Below are positions 18,119 through 27,012 of a stretch of DNA of 64,000 bases, one piece after another. The first letter of the stretch is position 1, and every line of letters starts with the position of its first letter. Where the stretch lies: assembly GCF_016612995.1 (NCBI RefSeq), contig NZ_JAEOAH010000008.1, positions 56,704-120,703 of the forward strand, written 5' to 3'. Both the position numbers and the translations under genes were made by a program. This DNA is from Viridibacillus soli (GTDB lineage: Bacteria > Bacillota > Bacilli > Bacillales_A > Planococcaceae). The notes beneath the pieces were generated by a model that was given only the letters and a program-made list of their open reading frames with translations, was not told the DNA's origin and did no database searches.

Positions 18119-18739
18119 TTATTTTATATCTCTAGACCAATCTACAAAAGGATCTTGAGATGAAGGTTTAGAATAAGATTTATTGTATTTTGTTGTATTT
18201 CCTGTAATTGTATTTTTTTCAGTTAAGACAAAATTACCGTAGTCTTTAAATCGAGTCATGTAGTATTGTCTTGAAGAGTAGCCTTTAGGAGGACCTGTTA
18301 AAGTAACCCCTTTTTCAATAGATCTAGTCATAGATGTACCGAATGATGCGTCAACTACATTGCCTGCTCCTACAGGAACTCCACCACTAATATCTACTGT
18401 ATTTGTAGTTTCAAATTTTGAAGTCATTGTAACTGTTTTTCCATGTGCAACAGATGCATATAGTTCTGCTTGTAGAGGCGATCTGTGACTGAATACTTTA
18501 CTAGATACTGTATAGGAATCAAATATACCAAATGGTAGCATTGTAGGAATTGATTCTCCAACATCATGTATTGTAATATCATCACCCTCAGCTTGCGACA
18601 AAATATAGTTTAATGTTTCTGGAGAAATTTGTTCTTTTAATTCTTCGCTTTCAAATGATACATCTTGTGCATGTGAAACTACTGGAGAAACAGATAGTGC
18701 TAGAAGAGCAGTTAATGCAAACTTACCTAAAAACTTCAT
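18119..18739 (-). CDS. Secreted beta-rich protein, function unknown
   Basis: A 206-residue exported protein: MKFLGKFALTALLALS followed by VSPVVSHA is a clear signal peptide. The mature part has an acidic stretch (FESEELKEQISPE), then a region of alternating Thr/Ser/Val/Gly (KTVTMTSKFETTNTVD, MTRSIEKGVTLTGPP) that suggests long amphipathic beta strands, and a basic Tyr-rich tail. Such patterns occur in aerolysin-like pore formers and in other beta-structured exoproteins; I cannot assign a family. ATG 18739 has AAAGGAG upstream. A perfect palindrome lies in its promoter region at 18780-18805. Confidence 0.7.
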   Translation of the reverse strand: MKFLGKFALTALLALSVSPVVSHAQDVSFESEELKEQISPETLNYILSQAEGDDITIHDVGESIPTMLPFGIFDSYTVSSKVFSHRSPLQAELYASVAHGKTVTMTSKFETTNTVDISGGVPVGAGNVVDASFGTSMTRSIEKGVTLTGPPKGYSSRQYYMTRFKDYGNFVLTEKNTITGNTTKYNKSYSKPSSQDPFVDWSRDIK

Positions 18740-18779
18740 AATGAACACTCCTTTTCTATTAATATTAATAGAATAACAT

Positions 18780-18805
18780 ATTAATATACTAAAAAGTATA
18801 TTAAT
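18780..18805. promoter_or_regulatory. Palindrome upstream of the secreted-protein gene
   Basis: ATTAATATACT-AAAA-AGTATATTAAT is a perfect 11-bp inverted repeat 40 bp before the start codon. It could be an operator over the promoter (inference). Confidence 0.5.
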
Positions 18806-18966
18806 GTAAAAATGGTATTTTATCCCTATGTAATAATAGTCGGTATTTGTAAAATATTCATTACTATTGTATAAGAGCGTTATAATGGAGGGTGTCTGTC
18901 AACAACAAAAAAATAACAATTTTACATTCATTGTGCCCTCTTTTCCAATAAAAATAATAACAGAAG

Positions 18967-19009
18967 TTTTCCTTAGCGTATGTTTTCCGCGTTTTGTTGG
19001 TAGAACCCC
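18967..19009 (-). repeat. 43-bp element, copy 2 (right inverted copy)
   Basis: Read on the minus strand: GGGGTTCTACCAAC, 15 variable bases, TACGCTAAGG. The outer 14 bases match copy 1 with one change; the inner end is less conserved. Confidence 0.65.
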
Positions 19010-19043
19010 AATAAAGTCGTTTAATGTTCGTGATATTCAATAA

Positions 19044-19220
19044 TTATTTTTTAAAATCAGGATATTCTTCTTCTAATTTTTTCATAGTATCTTTTGTTTC
19101 ACGATAACCTGCAACGATCAACATACGGATTTCATCTGGTAAATCAGAAAAACCCTCCCAATTATCAAAAAATTCAATTCGCTGTTTATATTTTTGAAAT
19201 AATTCTTCCATTTTATCCAT
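19044..19220 (-). CDS. Small acidic protein, function unknown
   Basis: A 58-residue charged protein (MDKMEELFQKYKQRIEFFD...DLPDEIRMLIVAGYRE...). ATG 19220 is preceded by GAAGGAGTG; the longer start at 19241 would place that ribosome site inside the gene. Probably helical throughout. No family recognised. Confidence 0.6.
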   Translation of the reverse strand: MDKMEELFQKYKQRIEFFDNWEGFSDLPDEIRMLIVAGYRETKDTMKKLEEEYPDFKK

Positions 19221-19241
19221 ACCAAATACACTCCTTCGCAT

Positions 19242-19688
19242 TTCCTTCTTATATTCAATATTTTAAACGACTTTATTTTTAATTTAGTTCAATTTCATAG
19301 CGTAATAATATAGGTCCAAACGTGTAAATTTAAACAACTTTATTGTTACTACACAATTTCGTCTGAAAAAGGATTGATTGAGCAACATCAGTTCAGTCCT
19401 GCTTAACGAGGTAGAGATTACGGATAACCTTGATTTAAATAATAAAGGTTATGGATATCAGCTGTCATCCCCAGTGCGAGCGAGATGTAGTAAGAGATCT
19501 AGAAGTGACTGAATATAATAATGTGGATATAGGGGTAGGTTATAGCTTTGTTACTTTTAAAATAAATCTAAAAATGGGTAAAATATCTAAAGTGAAAAAG
19601 AACATGCAAAAGGCTCAAATAACTCAGATGTGTATAAAAACTGGAAGAAGCATTGGGAATAATGTGTTGACTCAACATTTAAAATGAC
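19242..19688. other. Intergenic region
   Basis: Some 440 bp; one open frame (19451-19687) has no ribosome site and no protein-like pattern, so I treat the region as non-coding. Confidence 0.45.
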
Positions 19689-19731
19689 AAAACTAGCTAC
19701 TCTTGAAAAGGGGACGCTAGTTTTATTTTTT
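19689..19731 (+). terminator. Terminator-like hairpin
   Basis: AAAACTAGC (19689-19697) pairs with GCTAGTTTT (19716-19724), followed by ATTTTTTT. Confidence 0.65.
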
Positions 19732-19786
19732 TAAGAAATAACGCCAGAAAGAATGAATTCTCATCTGGCGTTTCATCGTTAATTCA

Positions 19787-20629
19787 TTAATTCATTTTAA
19801 AATTAAATTCATCCGGGTTCGGACCACAGCGAAGGTTTTCATTTAGTGCATCGATTTGAGTCATTTCTTCAGCAGATAGTTCAAAGTCGAAAATGTTTAT
19901 GTTTTCTTCCATACGTGATTCAGTCATTGATTTTGGAATCGTCACAACCTTATTTTGTAGATCCCATTTTAAGATGATTTGTGCAGCAGACTTGTTATGG
20001 TTGGCTGCAATGGCTTGAAGCGTTTCGTCTTTTAACAGCTCACCATTCATAAGCGGTGACCATGCTTCAACTTGGATGTCATGCTCTACGCAATAGTTGC
20101 GAATTTCTTGTTGTGTAAGGCGCGGGTGGAATTCGATTTGGTTGATGACTGGTTTGATTTCTGTTTCTTTTAGTAAGTTTTCTAAGTGGTGTACTTGGAA
20201 ATTACTTACGCCAATAGAACGAACACGGCCTTTTTTATATATCGTTTCAAGTGCTGTATAAGCTTCTAAATATTGATCTTGACCAGGCCAATGGATTAAA
20301 TATAAATCTAAATAATCTAAGCCCATTTTTGCTAGACTATCTTCATATGCTGCAAGGGTTTCTTCATAATTTAGACCTGCATTCCATACTTTTGATGTGA
20401 TAAATAATTCCTCGCGAGTGACTAAACCTTCAGCAATCGCTTGTTTAATACCTTGTCCAACCATTTCTTCATTGCCATAAATTTGTGCAGTATCGATGCT
20501 GCGGTAGCCTTTTTTAATCGCTGTTTTAACAGCCTCTGCAAGTGCTGCACCGTTTTCTACACGGAAAACTCCGTAGCCTAAAACAGGCATTTTCAGTCCA
20601 TTATTTAATGATATTGTTTGTAAGTTCAT
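19787..20629 (-). CDS. ytbE: Aldo/keto reductase
   Basis: A 280-residue NADPH-dependent reductase of the AKR family. The catalytic Asp/Tyr are in SIDTAQIYGNEE, the Lys in FITSKVWN, and the His in YLIHWPG; the cofactor-binding IPKSM motif is near the end. ATG 20629 has GAGGAGAG upstream. It overlaps the end of the MFS gene by 29 bp and is co-transcribed behind it. The set aldo/keto reductase, MFS transporter and divergent HxlR regulator matches ytbE, ytbD and ytcD of B. subtilis. It probably reduces a reactive carbonyl. Confidence 0.88.
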   Translation of the reverse strand: MNLQTISLNNGLKMPVLGYGVFRVENGAALAEAVKTAIKKGYRSIDTAQIYGNEEMVGQGIKQAIAEGLVTREELFITSKVWNAGLNYEETLAAYEDSLAKMGLDYLDLYLIHWPGQDQYLEAYTALETIYKKGRVRSIGVSNFQVHHLENLLKETEIKPVINQIEFHPRLTQQEIRNYCVEHDIQVEAWSPLMNGELLKDETLQAIAANHNKSAAQIILKWDLQNKVVTIPKSMTESRMEENINIFDFELSAEEMTQIDALNENLRCGPNPDEFNFKMN

Positions 20630-21818
20630 ATGAAACACTCTCCTCAATTTTTTCTTGTTTGACACAAATCGCTGCTAAAATAACAGCACCAGTAACCATT
20701 ATACCCGCAATCCATGTAGTATGGATTAACCCCATTGATTTGGCGATCAGTCCGCCAGCATATGAGCCAATCGCAATACCGGCATTGAAGGCGGCAATAT
20801 TAATAGCAGAAGCGACGTCTACTGCACTAGGCACAAAACGTTCTGCTAAAATTACGACATACGTTTGCAGCCCTGGAACATTCATAAATGCAAAGAGCCC
20901 CATGAATAAAATCGTAATTAGTCCAGCTACTTTAAATGGTACGGTGATGTAAAGAACAAATAATACAATCGCTTGAATCATGAACATATAAAATAATGCG
21001 CCAATCGGATTGTTATTAGCTAGTTTACCACCAACTGTATTACCAATTGCAACTGTTATGCCGTAAAGCAAGATAATAAGCGTAACCGTTTTTGCCGAAA
21101 ATCCGGTTACTTCTTGCAGTAAAGGTGATAAATAAGTAAAGACGACAAATGTTCCCCCATATCCTAGTGCAGTAATGAGAAATACTAGAACTAAGCGTCT
21201 ATTTTTCAATAGCTTCAGTTGTTCAGAAAAGCCAGTTTTAGCCCCTTTTTGGATAGAAGCAGGCACTAAAAGTATATTGGTAATTAAAGCAAGAATACCA
21301 ATCACGACAATAAAAGCAAATGCCATACGCCAGCCAAATTGCTGTCCGATCAATGTCCCAAAAGGAACACCTGTAATAGTCGCTACAGTTAATCCAGTGA
21401 ACATGATAGCAATCGCACTAGCACGACGATTTTCTGGCACGAGACTTGCTGCGATGGTTGAGCCAATGGACATAAATACCCCATGAGCTAACGCTGAAAC
21501 GAGCCTAGCTACAAGTAATATCTCGATTGTTGTAGAGAACATAGCTATACTATTACCGAGGATGAAAACAAGCATAATGCCAAGCAGTAATTTTTTGCGT
21601 GGAATATGTGCAAGTAGAGATGTTAGTACAGGCGCGCCAATCATTACGCCAATTGCATAAACGGACACAGTCAAACCCGCTACCTGAAGGGAAGTTTGTA
21701 AATCGTCTGCAATCATTGGTAATAAACCAACGCTTATAAATTCAGTTGTCCCAATGGCAAATGCAGTCACTGCCAGTGCAAGCAGAGCCTTTGTATTTGA
21801 TTGTTGCTGTTTTTTCAT
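20601..21818 (-). CDS. ytbD: MFS transporter (YtbD-like)
   Basis: A 405-residue transporter with about 12 membrane helices, belonging to the AraJ/PbuE-type MFS drug-efflux group: LALAVTAFAIGTTEFISVGLLP at the start, then MIGAPVLTSLLAHIPRKKLLLG (the loop 2-3 signature region) and FTGLTVATITGVPFGT. ATG 21818 has AAAGGAGATTCT before it. It is the first gene of the pair with the aldo/keto reductase and is transcribed away from the HxlR regulator, which probably controls it. Confidence 0.85.
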   Translation of the reverse strand: MKKQQQSNTKALLALAVTAFAIGTTEFISVGLLPMIADDLQTSLQVAGLTVSVYAIGVMIGAPVLTSLLAHIPRKKLLLGIMLVFILGNSIAMFSTTIEILLVARLVSALAHGVFMSIGSTIAASLVPENRRASAIAIMFTGLTVATITGVPFGTLIGQQFGWRMAFAFIVVIGILALITNILLVPASIQKGAKTGFSEQLKLLKNRRLVLVFLITALGYGGTFVVFTYLSPLLQEVTGFSAKTVTLIILLYGITVAIGNTVGGKLANNNPIGALFYMFMIQAIVLFVLYITVPFKVAGLITILFMGLFAFMNVPGLQTYVVILAERFVPSAVDVASAINIAAFNAGIAIGSYAGGLIAKSMGLIHTTWIAGIMVTGAVILAAICVKQEKIEESVSYELTNNIIK

Positions 21819-21903
21819 AGAATCTCCTTTTTTAATCAGTGTACAATTACTTGCCAAATGTTCCGGAACAAATGTTATTATGTAACAAGTTAGAGGGAAA
21901 GGG

Positions 21904-21945
21904 AAGTACGTACTTTTTTGTAATATAGGTACCTTTTAGTACCTA
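21904..21945. promoter_or_regulatory. GTAC palindromes between ytbD and ytcD
   Basis: AAGTACGTACTT (21904-21915) and TAGGTAC-N6-GTACCTA (21926-21945) are perfect inverted repeats 11 bp apart in the divergent promoter region. They share the core GTAC and are good operator candidates for the HxlR-type regulator YtcD (inference). Confidence 0.55.
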
Positions 21946-21980
21946 CGAACGAATGTTTTATAAAAGATAAGAGGGTATAA

Positions 21981-22352
21981 ATGATGGAAACGAAGAAAAA
22001 ATACAATATATCAGTCGAGGCAACACTAGAAGTTATCGGAGGAAAATGGAAATGCGTTATTTTATGTCATCTTACTCATGGTAAAAAACGCACGAGTGAA
22101 CTAAAACGACTTATGCCAAATATTTCACAAAAAATGCTCACACAACAATTACGTGAATTGGAAAATGATAAAGTCATTAACCGTATTCTTTATCACGAAC
22201 TCCCGCCAAAAGTAGAATATGAACTAAGCGAATACGGAAAAAGTTTAGCTCCCATTTTGACGGCACTTTGTAATTGGGGAGAGGAACATATTGTCAAAGT
22301 GCATGGTAGCACCGTGGGATTTTTAGAGGATAATGGATTGAATGACTATTGA
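21981..22352 (+). CDS. ytcD: HxlR family transcriptional regulator
   Basis: A 123-residue winged-helix regulator of the HxlR/MarR-like group: VEATLEVIGGKWKCVILCHL, then RTSELKRLMPNISQKMLTQQLRELE and the wing DKVINRILYHELPPKVEYELSEYG. Single Cys residues (C25, C30 region) are present as in redox- or electrophile-sensing members such as HypR and YodB; whether they sense is unknown. AAGAGGG lies before ATG 21981. It likely represses the divergent ytbD-ytbE pair. Confidence 0.88.
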   Translation: MMETKKKYNISVEATLEVIGGKWKCVILCHLTHGKKRTSELKRLMPNISQKMLTQQLRELENDKVINRILYHELPPKVEYELSEYGKSLAPILTALCNWGEEHIVKVHGSTVGFLEDNGLNDY

Positions 22353-22377
22353 CTAATGGAAAATAATCCTATATAGT
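22349..22377 (+). promoter_or_regulatory. Sigma-A promoter of the thrS leader
   Basis: TTGACT (22349-22354), 17-bp spacer, TATAGT (22372-22377). The -35 box overlaps the stop codon of ytcD. Transcription would start just before the first T-box. Confidence 0.8.
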
Positions 22378-22390
22378 GGTAAAAACTAAA

Positions 22391-22656
22391 GTGAAAATGC
22401 GACGACAGGGACTTGAATAATTCAAAACGGTTTACAGAGAGGGAAGGCAAGGCTGGAAACTTCCTAACGCAGAAGAATTATTTACCACCTTGGAGCAGTA
22501 TTGGTGAAATAATAGTAATCAGTACCGTAGAAGCAACGATATAGCTTACACAAAGCCGTCATGAGGTAGCTTATTTAATCATGTGATGGAAATTTGGGTG
22601 GAACCACGGGTATAACACACACTCGTCCCTTTTTTAGGGATGGGTGTGTTTTTTTG
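22391..22656 (+). promoter_or_regulatory. T-box riboswitch 1 of 3
   Basis: The T-box sequence GGGTGGAACCACGGG is at 22596-22610. The terminator ACACTCGTCCC...GGGATGGGTGTG plus T7 follows. In stem I, ACC at 22484-22486 (in TTTACCACC) is the likely threonine specifier. Uncharged tRNA-Thr would pair with it and with the T-box and allow read-through. Confidence 0.9.
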
Positions 22657-22674
22657 TTTATATATAATTAAATA

Positions 22675-22938
22675 GAAAATGCGATGACAAGGGCAAGAGT
22701 AATTCAAAACGGTTTACAGAGAGGGAAGGCAAGGCTGGAAACTTCCTAATGCAGAAGAATTATTTACCACCTTGGAGCAGTATTGGTGAAATGATAGTAA
22801 TCAGTATCGTAGAAGCAACGATATAGCTTACACAAAGCCATCATGAGGTAGCTTATTTATTCATATGATGGAAATTTGGGTGGAACCACGGGTATAAAAC
22901 ACACTCGTCCCTTTTTTAGGGATGGGTGTGTTTTTTGT
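22675..22938 (+). promoter_or_regulatory. T-box riboswitch 2 of 3
   Basis: Almost identical to unit 1, with T-box GGGTGGAACCACGGG at 22878-22892, an ACC specifier in the same context and its own terminator with T6. Confidence 0.9.
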
Positions 22939-22953
22939 TTTAATAATTAAATA

Positions 22954-23222
22954 GAAAATGCAATGACAAGGGCACGAGTAATTCAAAACGGTTTACAGAG
23001 AGGGAAGGCAAAGCTGAAAACTTCCTAACGCAGAAGAATTATTTACCACCTTGGAGCAGTATTGGTGAAATAATAGTAATCAGTACCGTAGAAGCAGCGA
23101 TATAGCTTACACAAAGCCATCATAAGGTAGCTTATTTATTCATATGATGGAAATTTGGGTGGAACCACGGGTATATGACACGCACTCGTCCCTTTTATAG
23201 GGATGAGTGCGTGTTTTTTATA
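22954..23222 (+). promoter_or_regulatory. T-box riboswitch 3 of 3
   Basis: Third near-identical unit, T-box at 23157-23171. Its terminator differs most (ACGCACTCGTCCC with GGGATGAGTGCGT, T6) and lies just before the thrS ribosome site. Confidence 0.9.
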
Positions 23223-23248
23223 TTAATAAAAAATAGGAGTGTTGTGTT

Positions 23249-25195
23249 ATGAGGAAGAAAGAAATCGTGATTAAGTTTCCAAATGGAAATGAAAAGAACT
23301 ATATGCAAGGGATATCGTTAGAGGAAATCGCACAGTCCATTAGTTCCAGTCTTAAAAAGAAATCTGTAGCGGGTAAAGTCAATGGAGCACTATATGATTT
23401 AAAACGTTGTATCTACGAGGATGCTGAAATTGAGCTATATGATATACATTCGTTAGCTGGTGTAGAGATTATGAGGCATACATCTGCACATGTATTAGCT
23501 CAAGCGATTAAACGTTTATATGGTGAAGTTCGTCTAGGTATAGGGCCAGTAATTGAAAATGGTTTTTATTATGATGTTGATTTGGAAAGTACGATGACGG
23601 TTGATGACCTAGTGAAAATCGAGAGAGAGATGGCTAAAATTATCTCTGAAAACTTGGAGATTAAACGCAAAGAATTGCCACGTGATGAAGTAAGAAAAAT
23701 CTTTAAAGAAGACCCGTTAAAACTAGAATTGTTAGAAGATATACCACAAGGAGATACAGTGACAGTATATCGCCAAGGAGAATTTGTGGATTTATGTCGA
23801 GGTCCCCATTTACCAGCAACTCGGTTTATTAAAGCATTTAAATTAACACATGTTTCAGGGGCATATTGGCGAGGGGATAGTAATAATAAAGTATTGCAGC
23901 GTATTTATGGTGTGGCTTTTGCTTCAAAAGAAGAGTTGGAAGAACACTTTCATTTTGTAGAGGAAGCGCAAAAAAGAAACCATCGTAAATTAGGAAATGA
24001 ATTAGAGCTATTTATGTTTTCAGAAGAAGCACCTGGCATGCCGTTTTACTTAGCGAATGGTCAAATTATTCGTAATGAATTGGAAGCATTTTTGCGTAAG
24101 CTTCAGCATCAATATGATTACCAAGAGGTACGTACACCATCTATGATGAATAAAAGACTATGGGAGCGATCGGGACACTGGGATCATTACAAAGAAAATA
24201 TGTATTTTACGGAAGTAGACAATCAAGAATTTGCATTAAAGCCGATGAATTGTCCAGGACATATGCTTATTTTTAAAGATAGACGTCGATCGTATCGTGA
24301 TCTACCTATACGGATAGCTGAATTCGGCCAAGTGCATCGACATGAATTTAGTGGAGCCTTGAATGGTCTATTGCGTGTTCGTACATTCTGCCAAGATGAT
24401 GCACACATTTTTGTACGACCAGATCAGATCGAAGATGAAATTTCTCTTGCCCTACAATTGATAGATCGTGTATATCAAACATTTGGTTTTGAGTATGAGA
24501 TTGAATTATCAACACGACCTGAAGATTATATGGGAAGTGAAGAATTATGGAACCAAGCAGAAGCATCACTAGAAAAAGTGTTGAAAAGCCTTGGTTATCC
24601 ATACAAAGTGAATGAAGGAGACGGTGCTTTTTATGGACCTAAGATCGATATCCATATTAAAGATGCCATTAAACGTAGCCATCAATGTGCAACAGTTCAG
24701 CTGGATTTCCAGTTTCCTGAAAAGTTTGACCTTACTTATATTGATGAACAAAACCAGAAAGTAAGACCTGTTGTTATTCACCGAGCTGTATTCGGATCAA
24801 TCGATCGCTTCCTAGGCATATTAATTGAGCACTTTGGTGGTGCATTCCCGGATTGGCTATCACCTATTCAAGTCACAGTAATACCTGTATCAAACACAAT
24901 TCATAAAGAGTATGTAGAAGAGATTACAAGACGATTTAAACAAGAAGAAATACGGGTTGCACTTGATTTACGTGAAGAAAAACTAGGCTATAAAATGCGG
25001 GAAGCTCAGATGAAAAAGGTTCCTTATATCTTAGTAATAGGTGATCATGAACTTGAAAATCAATCTGTTAACTTAAGACAATATGGCCAGGAAACTTCAA
25101 TGGAAGTTCAGCTTGATGAATTTATTTCCAATATTAAAACTAGCATTGGAAATAAATCTTTGAATAATAGTGAATTGGAGTTTGAGTTTGAGTAA
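23249..25195 (+). CDS. thrS: Threonyl-tRNA synthetase
   Basis: Class II aminoacyl-tRNA synthetase of 648 residues that charges tRNA-Thr. Domains in order: TGS (1-65), editing domain with HTSAH (H77, H81) and VDLCRGPH, catalytic core with NCPGH, FGQVHRHEFSGAL (motif 2), RTFCQDDAHIF and HRAVFGSIDRF (motif 3), then the anticodon-binding domain. Zinc ligands Cys/His are in place. The core has GALNGLLRVR where GALHGLMRVR is usual. Three T-boxes in front resemble the arrangement known for the alternative enzyme thrZ of B. subtilis, so this may be the starvation-induced paralogue. TAGGAG precedes ATG. Confidence 0.95.
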   Translation: MRKKEIVIKFPNGNEKNYMQGISLEEIAQSISSSLKKKSVAGKVNGALYDLKRCIYEDAEIELYDIHSLAGVEIMRHTSAHVLAQAIKRLYGEVRLGIGPVIENGFYYDVDLESTMTVDDLVKIEREMAKIISENLEIKRKELPRDEVRKIFKEDPLKLELLEDIPQGDTVTVYRQGEFVDLCRGPHLPATRFIKAFKLTHVSGAYWRGDSNNKVLQRIYGVAFASKEELEEHFHFVEEAQKRNHRKLGNELELFMFSEEAPGMPFYLANGQIIRNELEAFLRKLQHQYDYQEVRTPSMMNKRLWERSGHWDHYKENMYFTEVDNQEFALKPMNCPGHMLIFKDRRRSYRDLPIRIAEFGQVHRHEFSGALNGLLRVRTFCQDDAHIFVRPDQIEDEISLALQLIDRVYQTFGFEYEIELSTRPEDYMGSEELWNQAEASLEKVLKSLGYPYKVNEGDGAFYGPKIDIHIKDAIKRSHQCATVQLDFQFPEKFDLTYIDEQNQKVRPVVIHRAVFGSIDRFLGILIEHFGGAFPDWLSPIQVTVIPVSNTIHKEYVEEITRRFKQEEIRVALDLREEKLGYKMREAQMKKVPYILVIGDHELENQSVNLRQYGQETSMEVQLDEFISNIKTSIGNKSLNNSELEFEFE

Positions 25196-25308
25196 TTAAA
25201 TACAACTTATTCAAGTATCATAAGTAAAACAAATGAGTATCATTAATTTTTTATAAATTTAATTTATACCTCTTCTTAATTACAATTAATACTAAAGGGG
25301 GAGAGGGA

Positions 25309-26013
25309 ATGAAAATATTTGATGCACATTTGCACATTATCGATTTTGATTTTCCGATTCAAGAAAATCAAGGGTATATACCACCGTCCTATTTAGTGGA
25401 AGACTATCAACATGCAATTAAGGATTTTGAAAGTGTTGGTGGCACCATTGTGTCAGGTTCATTTCAAGGATTTGATCAAGGTTATTTAATCAAAGCTCTA
25501 AAAGTGATGGGTCCTTCTTTTTGTGGCGTAACACAGTTGCCATTTAATACAACGGATCAAGACATTCTTAAATTAAATGAGCAAGGTGTTAGAGCTCTAC
25601 GCTTTAACGTCAGACGCGGAGGATCTGAGAATTTATCAAAGCTGGATTATTTTGCAAGACGTGTCTACGACTTAGTAGGCTGGCACAGTGAATTATATAT
25701 CGATGCTAAAGATTTGCTAGAGGTTAAAGAAGTGGTTCAATCATTACTTGCGATTTCTATTGACCACTTAGGCCTCTCAGAGGAAGGATTACCGAATTTA
25801 CTCGATTTAGTGGAAGGCGGTGTACACGTAAAGGAGACTGGCTTTGGAAGAGTAGAATTAGATGTAGTCAAAGCGATGAAAGCCATTCATGATATAAATC
25901 CTGAAGCATTAATGTTTGGAACGGATTTACCTTCAACTCGTGCAAAACGGCCATTTAATATTAAAGATATTCATGTAATACTTGATCAATTTGATGAAAA
26001 AGATGCTAATTGA
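25309..26013 (+). CDS. Amidohydrolase-type TIM-barrel metal hydrolase, C-terminally cut
   Basis: A 234-residue protein of the amidohydrolase-2 type: metal-binding HLH in FDAHLHIIDFD at the N-terminus, a VTQLPF strand, the lysine-lacking SIDHLGLSE strand (His) and the terminal Asp in MFGTDLPST. The substrate is unknown. GGGGGAGAGGG precedes ATG 25309. A TGA at 26011-26013 follows DAN; read through, the frame continues ILYENAMQWYSR and ends at TAG 26071. That tail looks like the normal C-terminal helix, so TGG to TGA has probably trimmed about 19 residues. Confidence 0.8.
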   Translation: MKIFDAHLHIIDFDFPIQENQGYIPPSYLVEDYQHAIKDFESVGGTIVSGSFQGFDQGYLIKALKVMGPSFCGVTQLPFNTTDQDILKLNEQGVRALRFNVRRGGSENLSKLDYFARRVYDLVGWHSELYIDAKDLLEVKEVVQSLLAISIDHLGLSEEGLPNLLDLVEGGVHVKETGFGRVELDVVKAMKAIHDINPEALMFGTDLPSTRAKRPFNIKDIHVILDQFDEKDAN

Positions 26014-26073
26014 ATCCTTTATGAAAATGCGATGCAATGGTATTCTCGTAGAAAAGCATATGATTACGAATAG

Positions 26074-26795
26074 ATTTTAGATTATGCAACATATAAATCG
26101 GTCATAGGTGAAACAACTGAAAATAAGTATGGTAAATTAACGATAAATGAAGTATTAATTGATGGTGGTCGTTTACTTATTTGTTCGACATTTGAACTTG
26201 CAGAAGGTGTTGATTTTGACTATCAAATGTTTCCGAAGCTATCCGTTTTAATGAATGGACAGAATCTAACTCCGACTTCAGTTGGGCAATCAGTCGAATT
26301 AGATGATTCGATGTTTACGATTTATAGTGAAATTGAAATAACAGACATTCCACTTGGTGAGAATATCCAATTTCATATTGAATATACGCATCTAGACTTT
26401 GAAATACCGATAGATCAACCATGGATTTTGGATATAAATGTACCAAGTGAACGGATAGCGGAAACGAGTGAGACCATTCAGTTAAAGCAAGATATAGTGC
26501 TAGGGAATAACCAATCTGTCGATGTAGAGAAATTAGTATTGACTTCAATTTTAACGGTTTTTTATTATACATGGTCAGAAGAAGCTAATCACATTGCCTT
26601 TAAAATTGTCAGAGAATCAGAAACGGAAATACCATTTCACTCTGATAGCATTGATCCCGTAGCGTCTTCTATCCGCTATAAACCGTGGATTTAAAATTAG
26701 AAAAATACGATCTAGTACTGTATGAGCATTCAGCTAACCCTCATGCAAAGAATTCGGGTAAAGTGCCAGAGAAGTCGATATTGATTAATTCTTAA
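26074..26795 (+). pseudogene. 5'-truncated DUF4179/DUF5643-like (anti-sigma-type) relic
   Basis: Directly behind the amidohydrolase stop, in the same frame, coding sequence without a start reads SVIGETTENKYGKLTINEVL, LIDGGRLLICSTFELAEG, then QPWILDINVPSE and KLVLTSILTVFYYTW. This is the extracytoplasmic C-terminal part of DUF4179-type proteins, often anti-sigma factors. The N-terminal and membrane parts are absent. Near 26690 the frame shifts and the tail continues LKLEKYDLVLYEHSA to a stop at 26793-26795. It is a dead fragment fused by deletion to the gene before it. Confidence 0.6.
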
Positions 26796-26925
26796 TTTTA
26801 GGTTCAACGTCAATGTTGGGTGTAAAAACGCACACTCCCTAATGTAAACCTAATTTCGTGAAATTTACTGAACAATAAAATCTTTGTTTAAAGTTTTTAG
26901 TACCTGCTAAGATGCCATTGGAATT

Positions 26926-26976
26926 AGAAAAGGTATCACTTCGTCATAATGAGTGACAAAGTGATACCTTTTCTTC
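26926..26976. terminator. Bidirectional terminator
   Basis: AAAAGGTATCACTT pairs with AAGTGATACCTTTT. It serves the minus-strand zinc-ribbon gene and the relic. Confidence 0.75.
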
Positions 26977-27012
26977 ATTGATAGAATTAGTGAAGTGCAC
27001 CATTTTATCTTT

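Noticed and set aside
17550..19009. Complete insertion sequence between the inverted 43-bp elements
   Set aside because: There is no transposase inside and no confirmed target duplication; called only as repeats.
19451..19687. Open frame of 78 codons
   Set aside because: No ribosome site or family-like motif; likely non-coding.
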